A stretch of 43,352 nt of DNA from Bacteroidales bacterium. Lineage in GTDB: Bacteria > Bacteroidota > Bacteroidia > Bacteroidales > UBA1556. The notes under the pieces were generated by a model. That model had not been told where the DNA came from. It ran no database searches and saw only the letters and a program-made list of their open reading frames with translations. Below are positions 42,887-43,352 of the stretch, in pieces. The position numbers and the translations under genes were made by a program. Each line of letters opens with the position of its first letter. Position 1 is the stretch's first letter. The stretch spans positions 1 to 43,352 of the forward strand of contig JAMOQI010000043.1 in assembly GCA_027064095.1 (NCBI GenBank). Reading direction: 5' to 3'.

Positions 42887-43352
42887 CTACACCGACTTTT
42901 CATCGGTCTCCGTTTCATAAGCTTTTAAGTTTAATAATTGATCGATATTTACAAATTTGAAGCCTGTTTGCTCCGCATATGGTATTAGAAAGTCTAGAAT
43001 CTCCAGTATTCCTTCATGATTGTCATGTAGAAGTATTATATCACCACCATTTAGTTTTCTGCGAAGTAATTTAATAACCTTTTTAGTTGTGCGTTTTGTG
43101 TCGTATGTGCGTAAGCTCCATGCTATTGGCGTAACCTTAGTTTGACGAATAGCACGAGCAATATTTGGATGAGTTATCCCAAATGGTGGTCTAAAAAAAT
43201 TGGGCCTTTTCCCAATAATATTTTGAAGAACATCATTGGCTTTCTCTATTTCTTCTACAGCAGCAGATGTTTTGATAAAATCGAATTTTTTACTGTGATA
43301 ATAAGAATGATTGCCGATAATATGTCCTTGTTCAACAATTTTTTTTACTATG
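42887..43352 (-). CDS. Polysaccharide deacetylase (NodB domain), N-terminal part outside the window
   Basis: The minus-strand frame is open to the right edge and runs 154 codons to the TAG at 42887-42889. It contains the NodB metal-binding H-x-x-x-H as GNHSYYH, the catalytic RPPFG motif and the LLHDNHE motif near the end, all key parts of a carbohydrate esterase family 4 deacetylase. The first motif (TFDDG-like) and the signal or membrane anchor would lie outside the window. It lies 105 bases upstream of the LolA-like gene on the same strand, so it may belong to the same cluster. The gap holds a short GCCTG-TTAG-CAGGC palindrome (42843-42856) with no coding frame. Confidence 0.9.
   Translation of the reverse strand, partial: IVKKIVEQGHIIGNHSYYHSKKFDFIKTSAAVEEIEKANDVLQNIIGKRPNFFRPPFGITHPNIARAIRQTKVTPIAWSLRTYDTKRTTKKVIKLLRRKLNGGDIILLHDNHEGILEILDFLIPYAEQTGFKFVNIDQLLNLKAYETETDEKSV

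Noticed and set aside
42775-42960. A 61-codon plus-strand frame next to the LolA-like gene
   Set aside because: It overlaps the end of the minus-strand polysaccharide deacetylase gene, has no homology I recognise and runs through a short palindrome.

Overview
The window is a low-GC chromosomal stretch of a member of the Bacteroidota. Five things point there: a type IX secretion (T9SS) C-terminal sorting domain on the first gene, several promoter candidates of the TTG-N19-23-TAnnTTTG type, an almost complete lack of Shine-Dalgarno sequences, a serC-serA-DUF1015 operon, and several OmpA/PD40/TPR envelope proteins of the PorE type. The serC-serA-DUF1015 order and the lysine-type SerA suggest Bacteroidales or a close relative; this placement is inference. 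I see no rRNA, tRNA, CRISPR array, prophage or intact insertion sequence.

Layout. 1-2405: the 3' end of a T9SS-exported adhesin-like protein, a strong terminator, then ribF. 2420-4029: a dispersed hairpin repeat and an unknown secreted protein. 4078-5718: an orphan peptide-binding lipoprotein. 5833-6024: a cold-shock protein. 6297-9600: serine biosynthesis (serC, serA, DUF1015). 9802-12303: ilvE and an MFS transporter. 12353-15500, minus strand: purM-prfA-pyrF. 15672-20774, minus strand: two large OmpA-domain envelope proteins, one with thrombospondin type 3 repeats and one PorE-like with an extra C-terminal retropepsin-like domain. 20971-22959, minus strand: a YghO-like acetyltransferase and an inositol-monophosphatase-family enzyme. 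23382-26211: a Wzx-like flippase, a second hairpin repeat and a membrane-anchored coiled-coil protein. 26388-29406: a translationally coupled murF-anmK-HD hydrolase operon. 29487-30835: a small outer-membrane beta-barrel, a fragment of the repeat, and Hsp20. 30946-32196, minus strand: a secreted papain-like peptidase. 32384-33601: a cation/proton antiporter. 33923-39935: an operon of a secreted TPR protein, two tandem PorE-like proteins and a carboxypeptidase-regulatory-like domain protein. 39943-43352, minus strand: GT2-DUF2062, a frameshifted hotdog dehydratase, an unknown exported protein, a LolA-like carrier and a partial polysaccharide deacetylase. This last set looks like the edge of an aryl-polyene/flexirubin-type pigment cluster.

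Much of the window serves the cell envelope: wall precursor synthesis and recycling (murF, anmK), glycan export, four proteins that should bind peptidoglycan through OmpA domains, and the pigment-type cluster. The rest is core metabolism: FAD, serine, branched-chain amino acids, purine and pyrimidine synthesis, and translation termination.

The points most worth following are: (1) the degenerate aspartic-protease-like domain fused to a PorE-like protein; (2) a nine-A homopolymer that splits the hotdog dehydratase gene; (3) a dispersed intergenic repeat whose hairpin shows a compensatory base change; (4) the DUF1015 protein with a DGHHR motif in the serine operon; (5) the tandem PorE-like operon.
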